From Thioclava dalianensis (GTDB lineage Bacteria; Pseudomonadota; Alphaproteobacteria; Rhodobacterales; Rhodobacteraceae): a stretch of 64,000 nucleotides of DNA. Positions within the stretch are counted from its first letter, which is position 1; each line of letters starts with the position of its first letter. The position numbers were made by a program, and so were the translations under genes. The notes beneath the pieces are model-generated. The model did not search any database. It was not told where the DNA came from and was given only the letters and a program-made list of their open reading frames with translations. The stretch covers positions 1 to 64,000 of the forward strand of contig NZ_JHEH01000002.1 of the NCBI RefSeq assembly GCF_000715505.1, in the 5' to 3' direction. This document shows positions 26,315-35,473 of this stretch, one piece after another.

Positions 26315-26800
26315 ATGGGCGTGAAAGTGGGAATCATCATGGGCAGCCAGTCGGACTGGTCCACGATGAAAGAGGCGGCAATCCTGCTCGACGATCTGGG
26401 CGTTGCCTATGAAACGCGGATCGTCTCGGCGCATCGCACACCCGACCGGCTGTGGGAATATGGCAAGAGCGCGGTCAGCCGTGGTCTGCATGTGATCATC
26501 GCAGGCGCAGGCGGGGCGGCACATCTGCCCGGCATGATGGCCTCGAAGACCCGTGTTCCGGTGATCGGCGTGCCGGTCCAGACCCGGGCGCTTTCGGGCG
26601 TCGACAGCCTCTATTCGATCGTGCAGATGCCCAAGGGCTTCCCGGTCGCGACCATGGCGATCGGATCGGCCGGGGCTGCCAATGCCGGGCTGATGGCGGC
26701 GGGCATTCTCGCGTTGAACGATCCGGCTCTGGCGCAACGGCTAGATGCGTGGCGCACCGACCTCTCCGCCTCGATCCCACAGGAGCCGCAAGATGACTGA
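26315..26800 (+). CDS. purE: N5-carboxyaminoimidazole ribonucleotide mutase
   Basis: A 161-residue class I PurE that moves the carboxylate of N5-CAIR to give CAIR in purine synthesis. [10 protein letters not shown] (phosphate-binding) and [12 protein letters not shown] (catalytic histidine) are present, then [11 protein letters not shown] and [13 protein letters not shown]. The length matches E. coli PurE. It overlaps purK by 8 bases. Confidence 0.97.
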   Translation: MGVKVGIIMGSQSDWSTMKEAAILLDDLGVAYETRIVSAHRTPDRLWEYGKSAVSRGLHVIIAGAGGAAHLPGMMASKTRVPVIGVPVQTRALSGVDSLYSIVQMPKGFPVATMAIGSAGAANAGLMAAGILALNDPALAQRLDAWRTDLSASIPQEPQDD

Positions 26801-27857
26801 GCCCCTGCCCCAAGGCACCGTGATCGGCATTCTGGGCGGGGGTCAGCTTGGCCGGATGCTGTCGGTCGCGGCATCGCGGCTGGGCTTTCGCACCCATATC
26901 TTCGAGCCCGGCGCCAACCCGCCCGCAGGCGATGTGGCCCATCGGGTGACCACGGCGAGCTATGAGGATGCCGAGGCCCTGCGCGCCTTTGCCGAGACGG
27001 TCGATGTGATCACCTATGAGTTCGAGAACATCCCGACCTCGGCGCTCGATCTGCTGGAAACGCTGCGCCCGATCCGCCCGGATCGCCGCGCGCTCGCAGT
27101 CAGCCAAGACCGGCTGGTCGAGAAGGCTTTCCTGACCGATCTGGGCCTGCAAACCGCCCCCTATGCGGCGGTGGATGATGCAGAGGATCTGGCCGAGGCG
27201 CTGGCCGAGGTCGGCACGCCCGCCATCCTCAAGACCCGCCGGTTCGGCTATGACGGCAAGGGACAGGCCGTGCTGCGCACACCCGAGGACGCAACCGAAG
27301 GGCTGGCCGCCATGGCCGGTGCGCCCGCGATCCTTGAGGGTTTCGTGAACTTTACCAAAGAGATTTCGGTGATCGGCGCGCGCGGGCTCGACGGCTCGGT
27401 CGCTTGCTTCGATCCCGGCGAGAATGTGCATCGCGAAGGCATCTTGCGCACCACGACCGTGCCCGCGCAGATCAGCGATGCGCAGCGCACCGATGCGGTG
27501 CTGATCGCCGCTCAGATCCTCAACAAGCTGGATTATGTCGGCGTCATGGGGGTCGAGCTGTTCGTCACCCCGACTGCGCTGATCGTCAATGAAATCGCCC
27601 CGCGCGTGCACAATTCCGGCCATTGGACGCAAGGGGGATGCGCGATTGACCAGTTCGAACAGCATATCCGCGCGATCGTGGGCTGGCCCTTGGGCGATGG
27701 CGCGCGCCAATCCGATGTCGAGATGGAAAACCTGATCGGCGCGGATATGGAGCGGCTGCCTGCGCTGACCCGCCAGCCCCGCACCCAGATCCACCTTTAC
27801 GGCAAGACCGAGGTGAAGCCGGGTCGCAAGATGGGGCATGTAAACCGCATCTTGTAA
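26793..27857 (+). CDS. purK: N5-carboxyaminoimidazole ribonucleotide synthase
   Basis: A 354-residue ATP-grasp enzyme that carboxylates AIR using bicarbonate and [14 protein letters not shown] opens the N-terminal Rossmann part, [10 protein letters not shown] and the ATP-grasp segment [14 protein letters not shown] follow, then [15 protein letters not shown] and [14 protein letters not shown]. The ATG at 26793 is within the purE 3' end, so translation is coupled. A dispersed repeat and a terminator for rplT lie just downstream. Confidence 0.97.
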   Translation: MTEPLPQGTVIGILGGGQLGRMLSVAASRLGFRTHIFEPGANPPAGDVAHRVTTASYEDAEALRAFAETVDVITYEFENIPTSALDLLETLRPIRPDRRALAVSQDRLVEKAFLTDLGLQTAPYAAVDDAEDLAEALAEVGTPAILKTRRFGYDGKGQAVLRTPEDATEGLAAMAGAPAILEGFVNFTKEISVIGARGLDGSVACFDPGENVHREGILRTTTVPAQISDAQRTDAVLIAAQILNKLDYVGVMGVELFVTPTALIVNEIAPRVHNSGHWTQGGCAIDQFEQHIRAIVGWPLGDGARQSDVEMENLIGADMERLPALTRQPRTQIHLYGKTEVKPGRKMGHVNRIL

Positions 27858-27898
27858 CCTCGTGCGGTGCGGCCCTTGCTCGTCTTGGTGCAGAGTGC

Positions 27899-27963
27899 AG
27901 CGGGGGCCCTGCCCCTCGCGCGCAAGCGCGCGTCCCCCGAGGTATTTGGGCCAAGATGAAGGG
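27899..27963 (+). repeat. Dispersed intergenic repeat, copy C
   Basis: AGCGGGGGCCCTGCCCC, an inner CGCGCGCAAGCGCGCG hairpin, then TCCCCCGAGGTATTTGGGCC and AAGATGAAGGGG. It sits 42 bases after purK and follows the plan of copies A, B and D. Confidence 0.72.
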
Positions 27964-27995
27964 GACGAGAAAGCGCGCTCCAGCGTTCCGGGATA

Positions 27996-28026
27996 TGAAA
28001 AAGGCCGCCCCGAGGGGCGGCCTTTC
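27996..28026 (-). terminator. Intrinsic terminator of rpmI-rplT
   Basis: An 11-bp stem AAAGGCCGCCC/GGGCGGCCTTT around a CGAG loop (28000-28025), followed on the minus strand by further T residues. It lies about 25 bases after the rplT stop. Confidence 0.88.
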
Positions 28027-28050
28027 GCAAACTCTGTCAGTCGAGACCTA

Positions 28051-28425
28051 TCAGGCAGCGACTTTGGCCGAGGCGGCTTTCGCCTGCTCAACGATGGCGG
28101 CAAAAGCTTCGGGCTCATGCACGGCCAGATCGGCCAGAACTTTGCGGTCCACCTCGACGCCGGCAAGTGCCAGGCCGTGGATGAATTTCGAGTAGCTCAG
28201 ATCCGCATCGACGATGCGCACCGCAGCGTTGATCCGCTGGATCCACAGGGCGCGGAAGTTGCGCTTGCGGGCCTTACGATCGCGGGTGGCGTATTGGTTG
28301 GCCTTGTCGACCGCCTGGGTGGCGGTGCGGAAGTTGCGCGAGCGCGCGGAGTAATAGCCTTTCGCCTTTTTCAGCACCTTCTTGTGCGCGGCGTGGGTGA
28401 CTTTACCGGATTTAACGCGAGACAT
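28051..28425 (-). CDS. rplT: 50S ribosomal protein L20
   Basis: A 124-residue basic protein. It starts [25 protein letters not shown] and has [21 protein letters not shown], both typical of L20, which binds 23S rRNA domain I/II and is needed for early 50S assembly. In other bacteria L20 also represses its own operon. It lies 15 bases after rpmI. Confidence 0.97.
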   Translation of the reverse strand: MSRVKSGKVTHAAHKKVLKKAKGYYSARSRNFRTATQAVDKANQYATRDRKARKRNFRALWIQRINAAVRIVDADLSYSKFIHGLALAGVEVDRKVLADLAVHEPEAFAAIVEQAKAASAKVAA

Positions 28426-28440
28426 GGTTCAGAACTCCGA

Positions 28441-28641
28441 TCAGCGGTTGTAGGGCATGTATTTCTTCACGATCTTCGTATCCGCTTCGCACAGCACCAT
28501 GGTGCCGGCGGTGTCGCGGATGAATTTCGTGGAGCGTTTGATCATGCCGTGGCGCTTACCTGCGTGACCGACTTTGATCTTGCCGGAGGCGGTGAACTTG
28601 AACCGCTTCTTGGCTGCGGATTTCGTCTTCATCTTGGGCAT
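28441..28641 (-). CDS. rpmI: 50S ribosomal protein L35
   Basis: A 66-residue basic protein, [23 protein letters not shown], with [13 protein letters not shown], all typical of L35. A GAGCTGT ribosome site precedes the ATG. infC, often the first gene of this operon, is not next to it; the 146 bases upstream hold no gene. Confidence 0.97.
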   Translation of the reverse strand: MPKMKTKSAAKKRFKFTASGKIKVGHAGKRHGMIKRSTKFIRDTAGTMVLCEADTKIVKKYMPYNR

Positions 28642-28787
28642 TTACAGCTCCTTTTCAGGGTGTGGATACGCGACTCGGCATGCCACTTTGGCCGGACGCG
28701 CGGGGTTAGAGCGGGCCTGATAGACGGGCGGGGGCGGTTTGGCAAGATGAAACTTGCGAATTCAGCTGCGTGCGGGAGCTGCTGGGC

Positions 28788-29027
28788 TCAGTCGAGCACG
28801 CTTGCGATGGTCCGGGCGACCGCATTGGGCACCTGATCCATCGTATAGCCACCGGGCTTGGCGTAGACGGCGAGCAAAATCAGCGCGCCGGAGATCACCA
28901 AAGAGACGGTTGCTGCGCGTGGCGGGCGGCTGTCGGAGAAAGCCGAGACAAGCGCGGGGATCGCGAAAATCGCGATCCCCAGCCCGATCGTCAGGATCAG
29001 ATCGGTATCGAGCCAGGACAGATCCAC
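28788..29027 (-). CDS. Small conserved membrane protein
   Basis: A 79-residue protein with two hydrophobic helices (about 9-29 and 40-58) joined by a short polar loop (SDSRPPRAA), ending PNAVARTIASVLD. I do not recognise a domain. It sits 35 bases after pyruvate kinase on the same strand, so it is probably co-transcribed. Confidence 0.65.
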   Translation of the reverse strand: MDLSWLDTDLILTIGLGIAIFAIPALVSAFSDSRPPRAATVSLVISGALILLAVYAKPGGYTMDQVPNAVARTIASVLD

Positions 29028-29062
29028 GGCAGAGTTCCCAAGTTATACGCCCGTTCGAGAGC

Positions 29063-30508
29063 TTACTCAGGGTCGGTGCTGTAGATCAATCGCTCATCGC
29101 AGGGTGCGACGCGCAGAATGTTGGTCGTGCCTTGCGTGTTGAAGGGCACACCGGCGGTCACAACGATCTGCTGGGTCTCATCGGCAAAGCCGTAATCGCG
29201 CGCGGCGCGGGCCGCGTTGACCACGCATTCCTTGAAACGCGTCAGCTCGCCGCAACGCACCGCATGCACACCCCATGTCAGGGTGATGCGGCGCAGCGTC
29301 GACTCGAGCTGAGACAAGGCGATGATCGGCACGCGCGGACGTTCCCGCGCGGTCAGCACCACCGTCTTGCCGGATTGAGTATAGGCGCAGATCGCGGAGA
29401 TATCCGTGGTCTCGGCGATTTCGCGGGCCGCAGCCACGATCCCGTCCGCGACGGTTTCGCGTTTGGCGTAGCGCGAGGCCTCAATCACTTCGCGATAGGT
29501 CGGGTCGCTTTCGACCGAGATTGCGACCTTATCCATTGTCTCCACCGCCTCGACCGGGAACTGGCCCGCCGCCGATTCCGCCGAGAGCATCACCGCATCG
29601 GTGCCCTCGTAGATCGCGGCTGCGACGTCGGAGACCTCGGCGCGGGTGGGCATCGGGCTTTCGATCATCGATTCCAGCATCTGCGTGGCCACGATCACCG
29701 GCTTGGCGGCGGCGCGGCATTTGCGGATGAGCTGTTTCTGGATCGGCGGCACGGCCTGAACCGGCAGTTCGACGCCCAGATCGCCACGGGCGACCATGAT
29801 GCCATCGCTGACCGCGAGGATCTCATCGAAGCTGCGCACGGCAGAGGGTTTCTCGATCTTGGAGAGCACCGCGGCGCGGCCCTTGGCGAGGTTGCGCGCA
29901 TCGAGCACATCCTCGGCGCGCTGCACGAAGCTGAGCGCGAGCCAGTCGACACCCATCTCGCAGGCAAACTCAAGATCCTTGCGGTCTTTTTCGGACAAAG
30001 CGGCGAGCGGCAGAACCACGTCGGGCACGTTCACGCCCTTGCGGTCCGAGATCGCCCCCCCGACCGTCACGGTGCAATTGGCGAAATCCTTGCCGCACTC
30101 ATCGACCGTGAGCCGGATCTTGCCGTCATTGACCAGCAGTTCCGAGCCCGACTCGAGCGCGGCGAAAATCTCGGGATGGGGCAGGCAGGCGCGTTTGGCG
30201 TCGCCCGGCGTAGGGTCAAGATCAAACCGGAAGGCATCGCCCACCTCAAGATCGACCGGACCATCGGCAAAGGTGCCGACGCGCAGCTTGGGACCCTGCA
30301 AATCGGCAAGGATCGCGATCGGGCGCTCGAATTCGGCCTCGATCCGGCGGATGATCGCGTGGCGCTCGCGATGCTCGTCATGGCTGCCATGGCTCATATT
30401 GAGGCGGAACACGTCGGCACCGGCGACAAAAAGCGCCTTGATGCTCTCGTAATCCGAGGAGGATGGGCCCAACGTGGCCACGATCTTAACATTGCGAAGG
30501 CGTCTCAT
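29063..30508 (-). CDS. pyk: Pyruvate kinase
   Basis: A 481-residue glycolytic enzyme that makes pyruvate and ATP from phosphoenolpyruvate and ADP. VATLGPSS at the start, RLNMSHG, LADLQGPKLR, the signature SKIEKPSAVRSFDEIL, DGIMVARGDLGVELP and the C-terminal effector domain (ICAYTQSGKTV) are all present. The ATG at 30508 has AGGAGACGAGGA upstream; the longer frame adds unconserved sequence. It is divergent from the N-formylglutamate hydrolase-like gene. Confidence 0.97.
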   Translation of the reverse strand: MRRLRNVKIVATLGPSSSDYESIKALFVAGADVFRLNMSHGSHDEHRERHAIIRRIEAEFERPIAILADLQGPKLRVGTFADGPVDLEVGDAFRFDLDPTPGDAKRACLPHPEIFAALESGSELLVNDGKIRLTVDECGKDFANCTVTVGGAISDRKGVNVPDVVLPLAALSEKDRKDLEFACEMGVDWLALSFVQRAEDVLDARNLAKGRAAVLSKIEKPSAVRSFDEILAVSDGIMVARGDLGVELPVQAVPPIQKQLIRKCRAAAKPVIVATQMLESMIESPMPTRAEVSDVAAAIYEGTDAVMLSAESAAGQFPVEAVETMDKVAISVESDPTYREVIEASRYAKRETVADGIVAAAREIAETTDISAICAYTQSGKTVVLTARERPRVPIIALSQLESTLRRITLTWGVHAVRCGELTRFKECVVNAARAARDYGFADETQQIVVTAGVPFNTQGTTNILRVAPCDERLIYSTDPE

Positions 30509-30645
30509 GCGTCCTCGTCTCCTGATCAAATTGGTGTCATTTCGTGGGCCAGCTCCCGGTATGGCGCAAAATTTCCCGGGCTGCAACTGGCCCTCCCGCG
30601 ATGTTTCGGTCTATCTAGGCGATATCGACCCAGCGTGAAGAAATA

Positions 30646-31392
30646 ATGACTCTGACTTCCTCTTATACCATCACCGGCGAGACGCGCGGATCACGTTGGC
30701 TTGTGACTTGCGATCATGCCCGAAACACCGTGCCCGATTGGGTGGCGGAGGGCAATTTGGGGATCGCGCCTGCGGATATGGGACGCCACATCGCTTATGA
30801 CGTGGGCGCGCTGGGGCTGTCTGAGGCGCTGGCGGCCCATCTGGACGGGCCGATGATCGCCTCGGATTTCTCGCGGCTGGTGATTGATCCAAATCGGGGC
30901 GAGGATGACCCGACGCTGGTGATGCAGCTATACGATGGCACGATCATCCCGGCCAATCGGGCCGCGACGCCTGATCAGATCTCACAGCGTCTTGAGCGGC
31001 TCTACCGCCCCTACCACACGGCCTATGAACAGCTTGCCGCCCGGCGCGCCGATACGGTGATCTGCGCGGTGCATTCTTTCACGCCTCAGCTACGCGGACG
31101 CGCGCCGCGCCCGTGGCAGGTGGGGGTGTTGCATGCCCCGGGCGACCGCCGCCTAGCGCTGCCGCTGATCGCCCGGCTGCGCGCCGAGCCCGATCTGTGC
31201 GTGGGCGATAACGAGCCCTATACCGGCCATCTGACAGGCGACTCGATCGACCGGCACGCGCTGCAGGCCGGTCGGCCCAACGTGTTGATCGAACTGCGCA
31301 ATGATCTGATCGAGACCCCTGAGCAGCAGGCCCATTGGGCGGCGCGACTCGCGCCAATCCTGCAGCAGGTGCTCACGGAGAGCAGTCTCTAG
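30646..31392 (+). CDS. N-formylglutamate amidohydrolase-family protein
   Basis: A 248-residue member of the FGase family (HutG/PF05013), zinc-type hydrolases of N-formylglutamate in histidine breakdown. LVTCDHARNTVP, SRLVIDPNRG, ICAVHSFTP and the IELRNDLIE end match the family. No other hut gene is nearby, so the physiological substrate is not certain; many Rhodobacteraceae members are of unknown specificity. Confidence 0.85.
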   Translation: MTLTSSYTITGETRGSRWLVTCDHARNTVPDWVAEGNLGIAPADMGRHIAYDVGALGLSEALAAHLDGPMIASDFSRLVIDPNRGEDDPTLVMQLYDGTIIPANRAATPDQISQRLERLYRPYHTAYEQLAARRADTVICAVHSFTPQLRGRAPRPWQVGVLHAPGDRRLALPLIARLRAEPDLCVGDNEPYTGHLTGDSIDRHALQAGRPNVLIELRNDLIETPEQQAHWAARLAPILQQVLTESSL

Positions 31393-31493
31393 CGCGAAAC
31401 AATCGCCAGTTGGGCCGGTGCTTTGTTTCCCGCCCGGTAAACTTTTCTCCCTGAAGGATCAAACTTATTGACAGGACCGTGATGCGACGGGAT

Positions 31494-31519
31494 ATCTCCG
31501 TTAACCTTTCAACGGAGAT
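31494..31519 (+). promoter_or_regulatory. Hairpin covering the ribosome binding site of the RTX-type gene
   Basis: ATCTCCGTT (31494-31502) pairs perfectly with AACGGAGAT (31511-31519) across an 8-base loop. The GGAG ribosome site (31514-31517) lies in the 3' arm, six bases before the ATG at 31525 when the stem end is counted. In RNA this would mask translation initiation. A TTGACA box at 31469 could be the -35 of a promoter upstream. Confidence 0.55.
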
Positions 31520-31524
31520 TATTC

Positions 31525-32685
31525 ATGCTCGGCCTATTGTTCATGGCATTCTTGCCGCTCGCTCTCGTCATTGGTCTTAACGACAATTCAGACGACGACG
31601 ATGATCGCGCCTCCGACGAGACCGAGATGGATTCGGATAATACCAGTGACACTGGTGGCGACCTTTTGGACGACCCCAGCGATACCGGTTCCGGCGACGA
31701 AAGCGATCAAGACATGAATGCCGGTGCCCCCGGCGACAGCTCGGGTCAAGAGACCCCTTCGAGCGGTACGGATGACAGCTCGGATGAGGATCCAACCGCT
31801 GCCGGCACCGGCGATAAGATCGGTCAGGATACCACCGCTGGCGGCAATAGCGATACGTCGGGGCAAGATACCACCGCAGGTGCTACAGATCAGGGCACGC
31901 GTCTGAACGGCTCAAATGGGCCGAACAATCTCGTAGGGACTGATGGCAGCGATACGATCCATGGCAATGGCGGCGACGACCATATCTGGCTCAAAGGCGG
32001 CGACGACATTGACGAAAGCGCAAGAAGTCAGTTGGCGACTGCGGCGGGAAGGTCGTATTCGACGCAAGCTATGATCGACACATTCGAGGCTTCAGACTTC
32101 TTTGGCGCCAATGGCGGCGCGGGCGACGATTGGATTGATGCTGGGCCCGGCGATGACGCGATTACCGGTGGCTATGGTGATGATACACTGCGCGGGAATT
32201 CCGGAGATGACTTCTTGATGGAAGTAACAGGACGGGATTCGCTGGATGGGGGCTACGGCAATGACACGCTCTTTGCTGCCGGCTTCAATAGAGGAGAACC
32301 CGATATCCTGGACGGGAATGCGGGCAACGATGAGCTGACGGGGGATGATGGCGACACTCTCACGGGCGGTGAGGGAACCGATCATTTTGGGGCGCTCTAT
32401 GTCTCTGGCTATGACCCGGTAACGATCACCGATTTCGACACAACAGCTCCGGCGAACGATGATCCGACTACTCTTGATGATAACGAAACCCTGCTGATCA
32501 CGGTGGAGCGCTATAGCGCTTCGCAAGATTTCTTTATCTCGCAGACCGGATCAGACGTAACAGCGTTTCTCGACAAGGAGCCTGTGGCGGTGCTGCAAAA
32601 CGTGAAACTGGATGACATACATCCTGATTCTGTTTTGTTGCGAGACGATTTTTTAGGTTGGTATCACACGCCCCGCGTGGCTTGA
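31525..32685 (+). CDS. Membrane-anchored RTX-type calcium-binding repeat protein
   Basis: A 386-residue protein of unknown role. An N-terminal hydrophobic helix (about 1-18) is followed by a very acidic D/S/T/G-rich linker to about residue 125. Hemolysin-type repeats (GGxGxDxU) follow: GTDGSDTIHGNGGDDHIWLKG..., GGAGDDWIDAGPGDD, GGYGDDTLRGNSGDD, GGYGNDTL and GGEGTDHF. The end (from about 295, ITDFD...) is the usual RTX-associated C-terminal module. Aspartates in the repeats bind calcium. GC content is below that of the neighbours. No type I secretion genes are adjacent, and the N-terminal helix suggests anchoring rather than release. The start is supported by GGAG upstream. Confidence 0.8.
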   Translation: MLGLLFMAFLPLALVIGLNDNSDDDDDRASDETEMDSDNTSDTGGDLLDDPSDTGSGDESDQDMNAGAPGDSSGQETPSSGTDDSSDEDPTAAGTGDKIGQDTTAGGNSDTSGQDTTAGATDQGTRLNGSNGPNNLVGTDGSDTIHGNGGDDHIWLKGGDDIDESARSQLATAAGRSYSTQAMIDTFEASDFFGANGGAGDDWIDAGPGDDAITGGYGDDTLRGNSGDDFLMEVTGRDSLDGGYGNDTLFAAGFNRGEPDILDGNAGNDELTGDDGDTLTGGEGTDHFGALYVSGYDPVTITDFDTTAPANDDPTTLDDNETLLITVERYSASQDFFISQTGSDVTAFLDKEPVAVLQNVKLDDIHPDSVLLRDDFLGWYHTPRVA

Positions 32686-32702
32686 TTGCTGCTCATATAC
32701 AT

Positions 32703-32737
32703 CATGAAACAGCCGCGCACTGCGCGGCTGTTTCATG
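32703..32737. terminator. Near-perfect 35-bp palindrome, likely bidirectional terminator
   Basis: CATGAAACAGCCGCGCA and its exact complement separated by one base (C at 32720). In RNA it gives a long GC stem flanked by AAA/TTT, 18 bases after the RTX-type gene. Confidence 0.75.
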
Positions 32738-32978
32738 ACCGGCGATAAAGCTGCCGCACGGCAGGCGCTGCGCCAATTTTTTGTCGACAGTCGACACCCG
32801 CGCCGCTTCCGCCACCCTCCCACAAAAAAACCAACTGATGCCAGAGCGCGGGGCAATCTTTCCCAAGCTCACCCACTGTTCAGGAAGCTGGCAACAATGC
32901 CTTGAAATGACCCCAATGGCAGGGTTGAAGCCCCGGCCCCGTGGCGGCAGATTGGCGCCAACCACGGAGCTTCCATCG

Positions 32979-33539
32979 ATGATCGCGCTATTTCTCGGAG
33001 TCACAATTGCCCTCGGCCTTCTCGCTTGGGCCGAATGGACTCCTCGCACCCAAAGCGGCGGCGTTGCGGCCTCGCAGAGCCGCGCGAAGACGTCTTGGAG
33101 CGCGCGCATGGGGCATGTGATGCAGGCGTGGATGCCGGTGCGTGGGCGGGGCACCGCGACGCTCGGTGACGACCCCGCGGTCCTACCTCTGGATGAAGTC
33201 TACAGCCCGACCACCGCCGAGGCTCAGACGCATGCGCGCTCAGAGACCACGCCCGATGCCGAGATCATGGCCCGGGTCGCAGCGACGCTCACGGATGCGC
33301 AAGACGCGCCCGATGAGGAGCTGTCGCTACCCCGGATCACCGGCTTTTCGCTTGGCGATACGATCGCGCTAGAGCTGGATGGGCCGCCCCCTGAGCGGGC
33401 CGATATCCGGTTCATTCCCGCGCGCGGCGGGCCGCATGCGATTGCGCTGATCGAGGGCGAGCCCAGCCTGCTGATCGAGAATGTCGAGGCAGGTCAGCTC
33501 TCGCCCGAGATCGTGAGTTTTCACCCCCACACCGCGTAG
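32979..33539 (+). CDS. Membrane-anchored protein with RTX-like C-terminal module
   Basis: A 186-residue protein I cannot name. It has an N-terminal helix (about 1-19), a linker rich in charged residues, and a C-terminal segment from about 117 (ITGFSLGDTIALELDG ... LIENVEAGQLSPEIV). That segment follows the same plan as the end of the preceding RTX-type protein (ITDFD..., ETLLITVE, VLQNVKLDDIHPDSV), though it has no calcium repeats. The ATG at 32979 is preferred because CGGAG lies upstream; the open frame continues back to 32781. It is transcribed in the same direction as the RTX gene but after a strong palindrome. Confidence 0.65.
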   Translation: MIALFLGVTIALGLLAWAEWTPRTQSGGVAASQSRAKTSWSARMGHVMQAWMPVRGRGTATLGDDPAVLPLDEVYSPTTAEAQTHARSETTPDAEIMARVAATLTDAQDAPDEELSLPRITGFSLGDTIALELDGPPPERADIRFIPARGGPHAIALIEGEPSLLIENVEAGQLSPEIVSFHPHTA

Positions 33540-33561
33540 CGGCGCGAAGGCAGAGACCGTC

Positions 33562-34422
33562 TTAGATCGCCGATTTCAGGCTTTCATCGAGATAGATTTC
33601 ACGCAGGCGCGCGGCTACCCGTCCGGGTGTGCCATCGCCAATCGCTGCATTGTCGATTTCGACCACAGGCATCACGAAGGCCGAAGCCGAGGTGAAGAAG
33701 GCCTCATCGGCGCTTTGCGCCTCTTCGATGGTGAAGGGCCGCTCTTCGATCTCCATCTGCGCCTCGGCTGCGTATTTCAGAAGCGATGCGCGGGTGATGC
33801 CGTGCAGAATGTCATGGCTGAGCTGGCGGGTGATGATCTTGCCATCTTTGACGATATAGACGTTGTTCGACGAGCCTTCGGTCACAAAACCGTCCTCGAC
33901 AAACCACGCATCATGCTTGCCCTGTGCTTCAGCGGCCATTTTCGCCATCGACGGGTAGAGAAGCTGCACCGTCTTGATGTCGCGGCGATGCCAGCGCAGA
34001 TCGGGCAGTGAAATCACCTTGATGCCCGTCTTCGCCTTGGGATCATTGGCAAGGTTTTGCTTGGCTTGGGTATAGAGGACAACCGTCGGCGGCGTGCCTT
34101 CGGGGGGATAGTGGAAATCGCGATCGCCCGCATTGCCGCGGCTGACCTGCAGGTAGATCAGACCCTCGTCAATATTGTTGCGCGCGATCAGCTGGCGGTG
34201 GATCTCGACCCATTCGTCGCGGGTCAGATCGCAGGTCATCTCAAGCTCGGCCATCGAGCGGGCAAGCCGGTTCATATGGCCTTCGAATTCGAGGATCTTT
34301 CCGCCCAAAACGCTCGTCACCTCATAGACGGCATCGCCCATCACGAAGCCACGGTCAAAGACCGACACTTTCGCCTCGGCTTCGGGCAGATACTCCCCGT
34401 TCAGATAGACAGTCCGGCTCAT
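33562..34422 (-). CDS. dat: D-amino acid aminotransferase (class IV)
   Basis: A 286-residue fold IV PLP enzyme. The PLP lysine is Lys150 in WHRRDIKTV, with DRGFVMGDAVYEV near the start (about 23-35), LQVSRGNAGDRDF and VTEGSSNNVYIV for the cofactor phosphate. These match D-alanine/D-amino acid transaminases more than branched-chain enzymes. It moves amino groups between D-amino acids and 2-oxo acids. The ATG at 34422 has AAGGAGATCG upstream. It is the third gene of the dgcN-dgcA-dat operon (22-base gap). Confidence 0.88.
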   Translation of the reverse strand: MSRTVYLNGEYLPEAEAKVSVFDRGFVMGDAVYEVTSVLGGKILEFEGHMNRLARSMAELEMTCDLTRDEWVEIHRQLIARNNIDEGLIYLQVSRGNAGDRDFHYPPEGTPPTVVLYTQAKQNLANDPKAKTGIKVISLPDLRWHRRDIKTVQLLYPSMAKMAAEAQGKHDAWFVEDGFVTEGSSNNVYIVKDGKIITRQLSHDILHGITRASLLKYAAEAQMEIEERPFTIEEAQSADEAFFTSASAFVMPVVEIDNAAIGDGTPGRVAARLREIYLDESLKSAI

Positions 34423-34444
34423 CTCGATCTCCTTGCTATGCTGT

Positions 34445-35407
34445 TCAGCCCCAGAGCGCGGGCTCTGGCGGGTCCACTTTGCTGCCCTCGTAGCGCAGCG
34501 GCACGGGGCGGTCTTCGGCCAGAAGCAGCGGCCCGTCAAGATCCACGAAATCGGCTCCTTGCGCGACCAACATCGCAGGTGCCATAGCGAGGCTCGATCC
34601 GACCATGCAGCCGACCATGACGCCAAAGCCCTCGGCCCGCGCCAACTCGCGCAGGCGCAGCGCCTCGGTCAGACCGCCGGTCTTGTCGAGCTTGATATTG
34701 ATGATGTCGTATTTGCCGCGCAGATTGGTCAGCCCCTCGCTGGTGTGACAGCTTTCATCGGCGCAGAGCGGCACCAGCCGCTCGATCCCCGAAAGCGCCT
34801 CATCAGCGGCTGCAGGCAAGGGTTGCTCGACGAGCACGACACCGAGCCGCTCCAGCTCGCCCTGAATATCGAGGAAGGTTTCCAGCTCCCAGCCCTCATT
34901 GGCATCGATGATGATCCGGGCCTCAGGCGCACCTTCGCGCACGGCGCGCAGGCGGGGCAGATCCTCGGGCGTGCCGAGCTTGATCTTGAGCAGCGGGCGA
35001 TGCGCCTGTCCGGCGGCCGCCGCGCGCATTTTCTCGGGCGCTTCAAGCGAGAGCGTGTAAGCAGTGGTCTGCGCCACTGGGCGCTCCAGCCCGGCCAACT
35101 CCCAAACAGCTTTGCCCGCAGTTTTCGCTTCAAGATCCCAGAGCGCACAATCGACCGCATTGCGCGCAGCCCCGGCGGGCAGCGCCTCTTGCAGCTCCAT
35201 ACGCGAAATCCCCGCAGGCAGCCCCTCGATCTGGGCGCGCACGCTTTCAAGGCTCTCGCCATAACGGGCATAGGGTACGCACTCGCCCTGCCCGGTGACG
35301 CCGTCCCGCTCTATCGTCACACTGAGCACCTGCGCCTCGGTGCGCGAGCCGCGCGAGATCGTAAAGGCCTGTGCCAGTTTGAATGTATCATGTTGCACGC
35401 GGATCAT
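34445..35407 (-). CDS. dgcA: Enolase-superfamily epimerase, N-acetyl-D-glutamate racemase DgcA-like
   Basis: A 320-residue muconate-lactonizing-type enzyme. The superfamily residues are visible: LKIKLG (KxK), IIIDANEGW (metal Asp), VEQPLP (metal Glu), CADES (metal Asp) and INIKLDKTGG (second catalytic Lys). It was long annotated as L-Ala-D/L-Glu dipeptide epimerase. Next to a DUF1611/DgcN gene, the better reading is N-acetyl-D-glutamate racemase of the DgcN-DgcA D-glutamate pathway. That is context-based: a dipeptide epimerase in murein recycling cannot be ruled out from motifs alone. Confidence 0.82.
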   Translation of the reverse strand: MIRVQHDTFKLAQAFTISRGSRTEAQVLSVTIERDGVTGQGECVPYARYGESLESVRAQIEGLPAGISRMELQEALPAGAARNAVDCALWDLEAKTAGKAVWELAGLERPVAQTTAYTLSLEAPEKMRAAAAGQAHRPLLKIKLGTPEDLPRLRAVREGAPEARIIIDANEGWELETFLDIQGELERLGVVLVEQPLPAAADEALSGIERLVPLCADESCHTSEGLTNLRGKYDIINIKLDKTGGLTEALRLRELARAEGFGVMVGCMVGSSLAMAPAMLVAQGADFVDLDGPLLLAEDRPVPLRYEGSKVDPPEPALWG

Positions 35408-35473
35408 GCGCGACCTCCTATCGTTAGGCTCAGGGAGGCCGGGGCGCCTGCGCCACCGGCCTTCGAGAGTTGA

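Noticed and set aside
31525-33539. A type I secretion toxin locus
   Set aside because: The RTX-type protein has an N-terminal helix and no toxin domain, and there are no HlyB/HlyD/TolC-type genes next to it. The ABC exporter at 3.5-5.3 kb is too far away and lacks a peptidase domain.
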